Assembly: GCA_002437285.1 (NCBI GenBank) | Contig: DJOV01000069.1 | Location: forward strand, 1 to 15,430 | Length of the DNA stretch: 15,430 bases | Reading direction: 5' to 3' | From: Prevotella sp. UBA6429 | Lineage (GTDB): Bacteria > Bacteroidota > Bacteroidia > Bacteroidales > Bacteroidaceae | Shown here: piece after piece, positions 1-6,454 of the stretch | Numbering within the stretch: position 1 is the stretch's first letter | How the letters are laid out: the number at the start of each line of letters is the position of its first letter | Program-made: the position numbers and the translations under genes | The notes under the pieces: generated by a model | Seen by the model: only the letters and a program-made list of their open reading frames with translations | Told to the model about the DNA's origin: nothing | Database searches by the model: none

Positions 1-51
1 CTTATCCCGAACTGGGGTAATATTGGAGGAAAACGGATTATGACACAATAA
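1..51 (+). CDS. Possible C-terminal end of an upstream gene (partial)
   Basis: Frame 1 is open from the window edge and ends at a TAA at 49-51, giving 16 residues that end in GGKRIMTQ. The other two forward frames close earlier, at about 16-18 and 41-43. The stretch is too short to assign to a family. That it is coding at all is an inference from the open frame and from the 128-bp gap before the next start, which leaves room for a gene end and a leader. It could equally be non-coding. Confidence 0.3.
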   Translation, partial: LIPNWGNIGGKRIMTQ

Positions 52-78
52 AGTCGCAATTGCATTTTGCGCATTAGA

Positions 79-105
79 CAACGCTATGAGGAACGGGAAG
101 CGTTG
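79..105 (+). terminator. Weak hairpin after the upstream gene
   Basis: A 7-bp perfect inverted repeat (CAACGCT at 79-85, AGCGTTG at 99-105) encloses a 13-nt loop. No T-run follows, so it would be a poor intrinsic terminator. It could be an RNA 3'-end hairpin of the upstream gene or chance. Confidence 0.22.
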
Positions 106-179
106 CCCATTGATAGTCCCCAACCAATACATAGAATAACATTACATCAGTTAGAACACATTCATTTAAACTATTATTT

Positions 180-737
180 ATGGAAACAAAAAACATCAAG
201 GCACTCACCGTCAAGACCCTCATTTTCTTGGCGTGCGCGTTGCTGCTTACCTTGCTGTTGTGCAAGGTACAGGCAGACAGGCATCTGAAAATCAAGCGGG
301 AACGTTTCCAAGCGGGAATGCGCGTCGACTCATTGATGCGCAGCCATGACTTCCAGCACCTATACCCATGCCTCGACTCCTTGCACAAGGTGTACCCCCA
401 CGACCCACAGTTCTATACGATTGAGGGAATGGCACACGACTACCAGGGCGACCGCGCACGGGCTTGCCATGCCTTCGCAAAAGCCATTGAGCTCTACGAC
501 GTACTCATCAGTACCAAGCACGATTTTGGCGACCGCATCAACCGAGCCGCCGTCATTCTGTTCAAGGACGGCAAGATGGCTTACTTCCTGGCGCTCGACG
601 AGGTGCTCACACATGCCAAAACCCAGCAAGACAAGCAAGAGGTCAAGATGTTCAGAGACATGGATTATGATGACCTTCTCAAGCAATCATTCGGTGACCC
701 TGTCGTACCCAAAATAACAGAAATGACAGACAATTAG
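180..737 (+). CDS. Small membrane-anchored protein with TPR-like helices, function unknown
   Basis: This 185-aa protein is not one I recognise as a named family. Residues about 11-30 form one hydrophobic segment (LIFLACALLLTLLLC) that could be a membrane anchor or an uncleaved signal. The Cys at its end lacks a proper lipobox (it reads LLLC), so a lipoprotein is less likely. The rest is soluble. Residues about 70-110 (YPHDPQFYTIEGMAHDYQGD, then ARACHAFAKAIELYD) have the small-large helix spacing of a tetratricopeptide repeat, with an Ala-rich helix before the end of the unit. That suggests a protein-binding scaffold in the periplasm or on the inner membrane. The ATG at 180 follows an AT-rich leader, the usual Bacteroidetes start context. 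No clear promoter box was found upstream. The next gene starts 215 bp downstream behind its own promoter, so the two are probably separate units. Confidence 0.75.
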   Translation: METKNIKALTVKTLIFLACALLLTLLLCKVQADRHLKIKRERFQAGMRVDSLMRSHDFQHLYPCLDSLHKVYPHDPQFYTIEGMAHDYQGDRARACHAFAKAIELYDVLISTKHDFGDRINRAAVILFKDGKMAYFLALDEVLTHAKTQQDKQEVKMFRDMDYDDLLKQSFGDPVVPKITEMTDN

Positions 738-770
738 TCGCCAAACGGCCCCCGCTTTCGCTCAGCGATG

Positions 771-890
771 GAAGGGCATGGACTATAAAAAGGCTATGCA
801 GCGAAAAAAAATCATCATTTTGTTGCCACATCCGTTTTTTTTGTTTAAGTTTGCACATAATTTTTTAATTCATTGGAGGTCATGCCCTTC
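771..890. repeat. 10-bp perfect inverted repeat flanking the DUF349 promoter
   Basis: GAAGGGCATG at 771-780 and its exact reverse complement CATGCCCTTC at 881-890 are 100 bp apart, with the predicted promoter (823-853) between them. The match stops sharply at 10 bp on both sides. The left arm lies upstream of the promoter and the right arm falls in the predicted leader, so the pair cannot form one RNA hairpin. This layout resembles the invertible promoters known in Bacteroidales, but the arms are short and may be coincidence. Confidence 0.4.
823..853 (+). promoter_or_regulatory. Bacteroidetes-type promoter of the DUF349 gene
   Basis: A -7 element TAAGTTTG at 846-853 matches the Bacteroidetes consensus TAnnTTTG exactly. 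A TTG at 823-825 lies 20 nt upstream, the expected distance for the -33 element; a TTTG at 819-822 is the alternative with a 23-nt spacer. Transcription would start near 860, giving a leader of about 93 nt before the ATG at 953. Confidence 0.65.
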
Positions 891-952
891 AGTGGCAGTA
901 AGCACGCTACGGCATGGCCATGGAACCTGAGTCATAAACTTAAAACAGTGAA

Positions 953-2947
953 ATGATGGACTCTCAAGAGAATGTCCTGCAACAGGACAAGATTGAAAAC
1001 GAGCAGAAGACGGCGCAAGCCGCTCCTGAAGTAGAGAACGTGAACACCGAGTCGGCACCGGCAGACGAGGCCACCCACCCCGCTTCCGAGGCACCCGCAC
1101 AAGAGGCGACGGCCCCCGCACAAGAGGCGGAAGGGAAAGCCAACAGCGAGGCACCCGCCCCTGCCGACAAAGCCGAAGCGCCCAAGGCCGAGGAGACCTT
1201 CAAGAAGGTCTACGCCAACAAGCAAGAGGTACTGGCAAGGGCCAAGAAAATCGCCACCAGCGAAGACAACCCCAACAAGGACGAGGTGGAGCACTTGAAG
1301 TCGGCGTTCTACAGGTTCCACATCGCCGAGCGCGAGCAACAGCAGAAAGATTACCTGGAGGCCGGCGGCGACCCCGAGAAGTATGTCGTCACGCCCGATG
1401 AGGCCGAGGACGACTTCAAGGCGCAGATGCAGGTCATCCGCGAGAAGCGCGCCAAGATCTTCCAGCAGCAAGAGGCCGAAAAGGAAAGCAACCTCAAGCG
1501 CAAGCTCGAGATCATCGAGAAGATCAAGGCCATGGCCACCTCGCCCGAGGAGGCCAACAAGTCATACAATGAGTTTAAGGCCCTCCAGCAGGAATGGAAG
1601 GAAATCAAGGCCGTGCCAGCCGAAAAGGCCAACGAGGTGTGGCGCAACTACCAGCTCTACGTCGAGCAGTTCTACGACTTGCTCAACCTCAACCGTGAGG
1701 CCCGCGAGTATGACTTCAAGAAGAACCTGGAACTGAAGACCAAGCTCTGCGAAGAGGCTGAGCGCCTGGCCGACGAGAGCGATGTGGTGAGCGCCTTCCA
1801 CCAGTTGCAGGAGCTTCACAACCAGTATCGTGAGATTGGCCCCGTGGCAAAAGAGCTCCGCGAGGAGATATGGGGTCGCTTCAAAGCGGCCAGCACCGTC
1901 ATCAACAAAAAGCACCAGCAGCACTTCGAACAGCTGAGGGCACAGGAGGAGGAGAACCTCCAGAAGAAGACCACCCTCTGCGAGCAGGTGGAGGCCATCG
2001 CCAAGGAGGAGAACAAGAACGCCAGCGACTGGGAAAACCACAGCAAGCAGATCATCGACATCCAGCAGCAGTGGAAGACCATCGGTTTCGCACCACAGAA
2101 GATGAACGTGAAGATCTTTGAGCGCTTCCGCGCCGCCTGTGACGACTTCTTCACCAAAAAGGCAGCCCACTTCAAGGAGATGAAGCAGCGCTTTGCCGAA
2201 AACGCCGAGAAGAAGCGCGCCCTCGTGGCACAGGCTCAAGAGCTGGCCGACTCCACCGACTGGAAAGCCACCAGCGACAAGCTCATCGCCCTGCAGAAGG
2301 AGTGGAAGACCATCGGCACGGTGCCCAAGAAGTTGGGCGACAAGTTGTGGAACGACTTCCTCACGGCCTGCAACCATTTCTTCGAGGCACGCAAGGCCGC
2401 TCACGCCGGCACCCGCTCTGAGGAAGGTGCCAACCTGGAGAAGAAACGCAACGTCATCGAGCAGCTGAAGGCCATCGCCGAGGAGGCTGCCGACAACGCA
2501 CAAGAGAAAGTGAAACAGCTTGTCGAGGAGTACAACAGCATCGGCCACGTGCCTTACAAGGAGAAGGACAAGGTGTATAAGGAGTTCCACGATGTGCTCG
2601 ACAAGATCTACCAGGAGCTGCACATCTCCACGCAGCGCCGTCGTCTTGACAACTTCAAGAGCAACCTCAAGAGCGTGGCCAAACGTGGCGAAGATGCCGT
2701 TGACAACGAGCGCTCGCGCCTGATGCGCCGCTATGAGCAGCTCAAGCAGGAGGTGGCCACCTACGAGAACAACCTCGGCTTCCTCAACATCGCCAGCAAA
2801 CGCGGCAACTCACTCGTCGACGAGATGAACCGCAAGGTGCAGAAGCTCAAGGACGAAGTGGAGCTGACCCGCCAAAAGATCAAGGCCATCGACACGCAAG
2901 ACAAGCAAGAGAAGACGGCCGACGAGACCTCGGAAAACAAAGACTAA
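953..2947 (+). CDS. DUF349 domain-containing protein (five-repeat coiled-coil protein)
   Basis: This 664-aa protein has no signal peptide or membrane segment and should be cytoplasmic. Residues 20-80 are an Ala/Pro/Glu-rich low-complexity region. From about 180 on it is almost all charged helix. It carries five copies of the DUF349 unit, each marked by W/Y-x-x-I-x-x-V/A-P and an aromatic-rich helix, near residues 215-245 (WKEIKAVP), 292-325 (YREIGPVA), 374-407 (WKTIGFAP), 451-482 (WKTIGTVP) and 527-556 (YNSIGHVP). Residues 585-645 are a predicted coiled coil. DUF349 proteins are common in Bacteroidetes and Actinobacteria; their molecular role is not established, so none is assigned. Two ATGs (953 and 956) are adjacent; either could be the start. 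The gene has its own promoter upstream and a strong terminator 63 bp after the stop, so it is probably monocistronic. Confidence 0.9.
   Translation: MMDSQENVLQQDKIENEQKTAQAAPEVENVNTESAPADEATHPASEAPAQEATAPAQEAEGKANSEAPAPADKAEAPKAEETFKKVYANKQEVLARAKKIATSEDNPNKDEVEHLKSAFYRFHIAEREQQQKDYLEAGGDPEKYVVTPDEAEDDFKAQMQVIREKRAKIFQQQEAEKESNLKRKLEIIEKIKAMATSPEEANKSYNEFKALQQEWKEIKAVPAEKANEVWRNYQLYVEQFYDLLNLNREAREYDFKKNLELKTKLCEEAERLADESDVVSAFHQLQELHNQYREIGPVAKELREEIWGRFKAASTVINKKHQQHFEQLRAQEEENLQKKTTLCEQVEAIAKEENKNASDWENHSKQIIDIQQQWKTIGFAPQKMNVKIFERFRAACDDFFTKKAAHFKEMKQRFAENAEKKRALVAQAQELADSTDWKATSDKLIALQKEWKTIGTVPKKLGDKLWNDFLTACNHFFEARKAAHAGTRSEEGANLEKKRNVIEQLKAIAEEAADNAQEKVKQLVEEYNSIGHVPYKEKDKVYKEFHDVLDKIYQELHISTQRRRLDNFKSNLKSVAKRGEDAVDNERSRLMRRYEQLKQEVATYENNLGFLNIASKRGNSLVDEMNRKVQKLKDEVELTRQKIKAIDTQDKQEKTADETSENKD
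1094..1129 (+). repeat. 21-bp-period direct repeat within the DUF349 gene
   Basis: CCCGCACAAGAGGCG occurs at 1094-1108 and again at 1115-1129. The 21-nt period keeps frame and encodes a repeated PAQEA peptide in the low-complexity N-terminal region. Slippage here would change length by seven residues without a frameshift. Confidence 0.7.
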
Positions 2948-3009
2948 ACAACGATGAAGTGCCCAGGCGCAAGCCGCGGGCACCCCACACCGACCATTCA
3001 TAACGTAAC

Positions 3010-3056
3010 GACCCTCTCCTCGTGGCAATCGCCACAGGGAGAGGGTCATTGCGTTT
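3010..3056 (+). terminator. Strong hairpin terminator between convergent genes
   Basis: GACCCTCTCC (3010-3019) pairs fully with GGAGAGGGTC (3038-3047), and an inner stem GTGGC/GCCAC (3022-3026 and 3031-3035) closes a 4-nt loop. A TTTT at 3053-3056 follows after a few bases. It sits 63 bp after the DUF349 stop and lies between the convergent DUF349 and peptidase genes, so the same hairpin may also stop minus-strand transcription, though no T-run is present on that side. Confidence 0.75.
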
Positions 3057-3202
3057 TCACCGGGAACAAAAGTCACACCGACAAGTGGCTGCGCCATATC
3101 TTCCCAAGCGACGGGAGAATGGAGCTATGGGACAATTGAACGATGAGACATGGGGCGGACGGGACAACGAGGAGACGGGGCAACAGGCCAACCCCACTTC
3201 GC

Positions 3203-3949
3203 TCACTTCTCGAAGTGCTGGTAGTCCTTTACGCTGCGCCAAGCGCCTCCCCACTGGAAGCCCAGCGACACAAAGAGGCGATAAGCACGGTCGGAGCGCG
3301 TGATCTTATAAGGGAACCGGGCGTTGCGGTCACAATACTTCAAGGCGTTGGCAGGCTGCACCGTCACCTTGCCGTTGCGATGCTTTCGGTAATAGGGATT
3401 GTAGAGAGGATTGAGATCCACAGCCATGCCCAAGGCATGGGCCGACAACTTGCGTGAGCCTTTCACCTCACGGTAGCAGAAGCAGCTGGTGTTGTTAGCC
3501 CGCATGGAGCGCTCGTCGTCAGCCCCGAAGTCGTCTATCAGGCGGACACTGTGAATGGGATAGCCCTCATCATACAACTGACGGAACACGCGCAGCACAT
3601 CGGCCGCAATCTGCTTGTTGCAAACCAGTTCGCCCATACGCGTTTTGCCGTCCTCGTCGCAATGCAACAGGCGCACATAGCGAAGGCTTGCCCTACTGAC
3701 GCGGCACCCCATCGGATACGACTTTCCCCTCATGCGGGCAAAGACATTGTCAGGTATCGGGTCAGAACGAAAACACTGGTCCAGTCCCATGCTTGCCACC
3801 TCCTGCGCGCTGACGACCGCTCCGGCATGCCATGCAGAAGTCTTCTGCAAACGGACAGGGGGCATAGCGCCAACCGGCAAGACACCAGCCAACAACGCCA
3901 AGGCCATCAGCGGCAACAGGACAAACGAAAATCCGTGATTGTGTTTCAT
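3203..3949 (-). CDS. Secreted M15-family peptidase (D-Ala-D-Ala carboxypeptidase / L,D-endopeptidase-like)
   Basis: This 248-aa protein starts with a signal peptide (residues 1-28, hydrophobic core LLPLMALALLAGVLPVG) and should act in the periplasm on peptidoglycan stem peptides. The zinc-site pattern of M15 peptidases is visible: SAHALGMAVDLN at 169-180 supplies H171 and D178 with the usual H-x6-D spacing, and the C-terminal DYQHFE supplies H245. A WGG turn precedes it at 233-235. The length fits single-domain M15 enzymes. Whether it is a carboxypeptidase or an endopeptidase cannot be told from sequence alone. Two further ATGs (3955 and 3958, giving MMSM) lie just upstream in frame; the open frame continues back into the tRNA gene and is not coding there. 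The gene begins only 27 bp after the tRNA terminator and no separate promoter box was found. Confidence 0.85.
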   Translation of the reverse strand: MKHNHGFSFVLLPLMALALLAGVLPVGAMPPVRLQKTSAWHAGAVVSAQEVASMGLDQCFRSDPIPDNVFARMRGKSYPMGCRVSRASLRYVRLLHCDEDGKTRMGELVCNKQIAADVLRVFRQLYDEGYPIHSVRLIDDFGADDERSMRANNTSCFCYREVKGSRKLSAHALGMAVDLNPLYNPYYRKHRNGKVTVQPANALKYCDRNARFPYKITRSDRAYRLFVSLGFQWGGAWRSVKDYQHFEK

Positions 3950-3975
3950 GCTCATCATCGCAAGGTGATTAAACC

Positions 3976-4011
3976 AAAAAAACCAAACCGCTTCTGCAAG
4001 CAGCTTGGTTT
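3976..4011 (-). terminator. Intrinsic terminator of the tRNA-Gln gene
   Basis: On the minus strand a 14-bp stem (bases 4011-3998 with 3993-3980, including two G-U pairs) closes a 4-nt GCAG loop and runs straight into a T-tract (A-run 3976-3980 on the plus strand). It starts 5 nt after the tRNA 3' end. This is the cleanest intrinsic terminator in the window. Confidence 0.85.
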
Positions 4012-4015
4012 CTTG

Positions 4016-4086
4016 TTGGGGCACACGGACTCGAACCATGAATGACAGGACCAGAATCTGTAGTGTTACCATTACACCATGCCCCA
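4016..4086 (-). tRNA. tRNA-Gln (anticodon CUG)
   Basis: The 71-nt cloverleaf folds completely. The acceptor stem is TGGGGCA/TGCCCCA (7/7 pairs). The D-stem is GTGT/ACAC. The anticodon arm is ACAGA-TTCTGGT-CCTGT with CTG at positions 34-36. The T-arm is CATGG-TTCGAGT-CCGTG. It should read the glutamine codon CAG. CCA is not encoded: the 3' end reads A-CA, so CCA must be added by the tRNA nucleotidyltransferase. One flaw is visible: anticodon-stem pair 31-39 is A-C instead of a Watson-Crick pair. It has its own promoter and terminator. Confidence 0.95.
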
Positions 4087-4123
4087 ATGTTTTGTTTGCG
4101 TCTTCATTTCTGAATTGCGATTG

Positions 4124-4155
4124 CAAAGGTAGTGACTTTTGTGCTAACTACCAAA
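4124..4155 (-). promoter_or_regulatory. Promoter of the tRNA-Gln gene
   Basis: On the minus strand TTTG (4155-4152) is followed after exactly 20 nt by TACCTTTG (4131-4124). Both boxes match the Bacteroidetes consensus (TTTG, about 20 nt, TAnnTTTG). Transcription would start near 4118, about 30 nt before the mature tRNA 5' end. Confidence 0.85.
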
Positions 4156-4293
4156 ACATTCCCTATCTTTTTTCTTTCACAGCTCAACATTTTCTTGTTT
4201 TTATACAAAAGTGCGGCATTTAACCCCCTGTAAACGGGCAAACATGCATCAAGCAAGCGTTACTTCACATTCCCAGCCATCACCATGAAATGG

Positions 4294-4357
4294 GGAAAGC
4301 CTCCCGCCACACAATGCGGCAAGAGGCTTCCGTGTCTTCCATGACGAGAGGCTTTCC
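4294..4357 (-). terminator. Terminator-like hairpin(s) after the GH127 gene
   Basis: GGAAAGCCTC at 4294-4303 can pair with GAGGCTTCC at 4323-4331 (one bulge), extended by an inner CCGC/GCGG stem (4304-4307 and 4316-4319). It can instead pair without mismatch with GAGGCTTTCC at 4348-4357. The two folds exclude each other. The element begins about 15 nt after the GH127 stop on the minus strand. It lacks a long T-run, so it may act as a terminator or as a 3'-end stabiliser. Confidence 0.6.
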
Positions 4358-4372
4358 TGTCCTCGATGAGGC

Positions 4373-6361
4373 TTACTTGCCAGTCAGCCAGATGGCGTAA
4401 GAGTATGCGTTGGTCCATCCGTTCGCCTTCTCCTCTCCATCTCGCCACCACTGGCCTATGGCGCAGAATGGCGTAAGCGTGAGTTTGACGTTACGGCCCA
4501 TGTACACAGCACCAGCCTGATAACAAGGACCAGGCACCGCTGCCGAAGGCGAGGCGATGCGCTCAGGCAGGGTTGACGTATTGACAACGATATTGTTCTT
4601 GATGTCGACATCATCGTTGTGCAGCTGAGGATTCCACACCATGTCAACACAGTAGACCACCGGTCCGCGCATCAGGGCATAGGGTATGTTGTTGGTGGGT
4701 TTCTCACGGTACATGATTTCTCCATCCTTGAGATGATATTTCTCATAGTCAGCATGGTGTTCGCGCTTCACCCACCGCAAGGCCATAGGCAGGTTCAACG
4801 TCACCTTGTCGCCCGCCTTCCAGCTACGCTTCAGTGCACAGTAGGCACCCGCTTTCACGCCGTCAACAGGTTTTCCGTTGACGCTGACCGACGGTGCGTC
4901 ACACCAAGCCGGTATGCGTATGTTGAGCGTCTTGCCCTTACACTTATTGACCGTGATGGTCACCGTCTCATCCGAAGGATAGTTGCCACTGACAGTGAAT
5001 TCGACGTCTCGGTCCTTGTAGCCCGACGGCAGCAGCTGGTTCACGTAAAACTGGTTGTCCTTCTGCGCATAGAAGAAGGTGGGCAGCAGTGATATGATGC
5101 GGTGCCCACTGGCCGTACAACAGTCAGGGCCGTGGAAATAGCCGTTAGGCTTGGTACCGTTGGGCGCCGTGTGATAGCGGCAGGTCCCCGTGAGTGCATC
5201 TTGCGCTGCAAAGACATGGTTGAGCATCAGCTTCTCGATGGCATCCGCATATTTGGTGTCACCCGTGAGCTGCAACAGCATCTGCGTGAGTTGCATCCAC
5301 GACATGGTAGCACAGGTCTCAATGATGTTACCCGTCAGGGGCTTGGTGTATCCTTTCTCGTAGTGCTCGGCCACGCTGACGCCTCCCGTGACATACATCT
5401 GTCGGTCATGGATGTAATTCCATGCACCAACGACCTTGCTGAGCAACGTCTTGTCGCCCGTCACCTGGTAGAGGCGCAAGAAGCCCATGAAGTTCATCTG
5501 AAACGTGTGAGCGTGGACGTAAGGCTGCAGTTCAGAAATCTCAAGCTTGCCAGCCGCCACACTGTCAAGCCTTGAGAAGGCGTCCCATCCGCTCCACTTG
5601 TCGATATTGCCCACGACCCATTTAGACCAGTTGAGGTAACGCTTGTCGCGCGTGAGGGTGTAAAGGCGCACCATCGGGTCACACAGCAAGGTGCCTTCCC
5701 AGGAGTAATGGACAGAGTGGCCCGCAAAGTCAGAATGGCCATTGAGCACCTTGTGACGATTTTCGGGTGCGTGCATGCTTGAAGGCCAGAACTCCAGTTT
5801 GCCGGGTCCGAAATAGCGCACGAAGTAGTCGGCCAACTTCTTGGCGGCTTGCAACGGCCGCTCATCGCCCGTCTCCTCGTACACAGTCTCCAGGGCGTGG
5901 AACACGAAGTAAAGCTCATAAGGGTCCATGCCACGGATGGGTCGCTTGTCAGAGCGGTAGCTCTTGGCTGTGGCTCCCAGGTAGCCATTGGGCTCCTGCG
6001 AGGCGATGATGCGGTGAAGCACGTCCTCTACCTTGCGAAGCAGCTCCTTGTCACCGCTCTGTATGGCCGCGAGGTAAGCCGACTCCACCCACTTGCCATG
6101 TTGCTCGGCCTTGGTCCAGTCCCATGCAGTCTGCTTACGCTCAACGATGTAGTCGACATACTTGTCGATAGGGAAATTCTTCAGGTAGACCTCACGGTTA
6201 AGGCGCATGCGGTCACCGAAGAAGCCACTCACCGGTGCCACGTTTGAGACACGCACAGCGTTCTCCACCATGCCCACTTTGTTGGTCGCATGCTGCCCGG
6301 CCCACATCGAAAGGGGCAGGAACAGAGCCAGGGCGACACTGCACCATGTTTTGCTTTTCAT
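4373..6361 (-). CDS. Beta-L-arabinofuranosidase-like glycoside hydrolase, GH127 family (DUF1680)
   Basis: This 662-aa protein has a Sec signal peptide (residues 1 to about 21, ending in a SMWAG-like site) and no lipobox, so it is probably periplasmic. The body is the (alpha/alpha)6-barrel of the DUF1680/GH127 family followed by beta-rich domains. The catalytic set described for GH127 is present in order: a candidate acid/base E332 (SVAEHYE), the zinc ligands E348 and C350 (IIETCATMSW), and the Cys pair C414-C415 (GPDCCTASG), of which the first is the expected nucleophile. The spacing E332 to E348 (16 residues) equals that of the characterised Bifidobacterium enzyme. GH127 enzymes release beta-L-arabinofuranose, and some act on rhamnogalacturonan-II sugars; the exact substrate here is open. 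An in-frame TTG lies 9 nt upstream, but the ATG at 6361 gives the better signal peptide. The gene follows the large GH43 gene with a 93-nt gap and no promoter box, so it is probably cotranscribed. Confidence 0.9.
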   Translation of the reverse strand: MKSKTWCSVALALFLPLSMWAGQHATNKVGMVENAVRVSNVAPVSGFFGDRMRLNREVYLKNFPIDKYVDYIVERKQTAWDWTKAEQHGKWVESAYLAAIQSGDKELLRKVEDVLHRIIASQEPNGYLGATAKSYRSDKRPIRGMDPYELYFVFHALETVYEETGDERPLQAAKKLADYFVRYFGPGKLEFWPSSMHAPENRHKVLNGHSDFAGHSVHYSWEGTLLCDPMVRLYTLTRDKRYLNWSKWVVGNIDKWSGWDAFSRLDSVAAGKLEISELQPYVHAHTFQMNFMGFLRLYQVTGDKTLLSKVVGAWNYIHDRQMYVTGGVSVAEHYEKGYTKPLTGNIIETCATMSWMQLTQMLLQLTGDTKYADAIEKLMLNHVFAAQDALTGTCRYHTAPNGTKPNGYFHGPDCCTASGHRIISLLPTFFYAQKDNQFYVNQLLPSGYKDRDVEFTVSGNYPSDETVTITVNKCKGKTLNIRIPAWCDAPSVSVNGKPVDGVKAGAYCALKRSWKAGDKVTLNLPMALRWVKREHHADYEKYHLKDGEIMYREKPTNNIPYALMRGPVVYCVDMVWNPQLHNDDVDIKNNIVVNTSTLPERIASPSAAVPGPCYQAGAVYMGRNVKLTLTPFCAIGQWWRDGEEKANGWTNAYSYAIWLTGK

Positions 6362-6394
6362 TTGTTTCAAATCTTTGTTTTGGTTATGAAGACA

Positions 6395-6438
6395 CCAAGA
6401 TGGCCTGTCGTGTCATGGTGAAGACAGGCCATCATTGG
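6395..6438 (-). other. Intercistronic hairpin between GH43/CBM32 and GH127 genes
   Basis: GATGGCCTGTC (6399-6409) and GACAGGCCATC (6423-6433) form an 11-bp perfect stem with a 13-nt loop; CCAA/TTGG (6395-6398 and 6435-6438) extends it past one bulged base. No T-run follows on the minus strand, so full termination is unlikely. Such a hairpin could partly attenuate GH127 expression or protect the upstream message from decay. Confidence 0.6.
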
Positions 6439-6454
6439 CTTATGGTCTATCAGT

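Noticed and set aside
1562..2623. Minus-strand open frame of 353 codons inside the DUF349 gene
   Set aside because: It is a Leu/Val-rich mirror of a Lys/Glu/Gln-rich coding sequence with high GC, has no family motifs, and the plus-strand gene has clear DUF349 repeats.
3057..3303. Short open frames in the convergent gap after the DUF349 gene
   Set aside because: They overlap a strong terminator hairpin or the end of the peptidase gene and have no leader signals.
3950..4126. Upstream extension of the peptidase frame
   Set aside because: It reads through the tRNA-Gln gene and its terminator; only the few codons from 3958 could be real.
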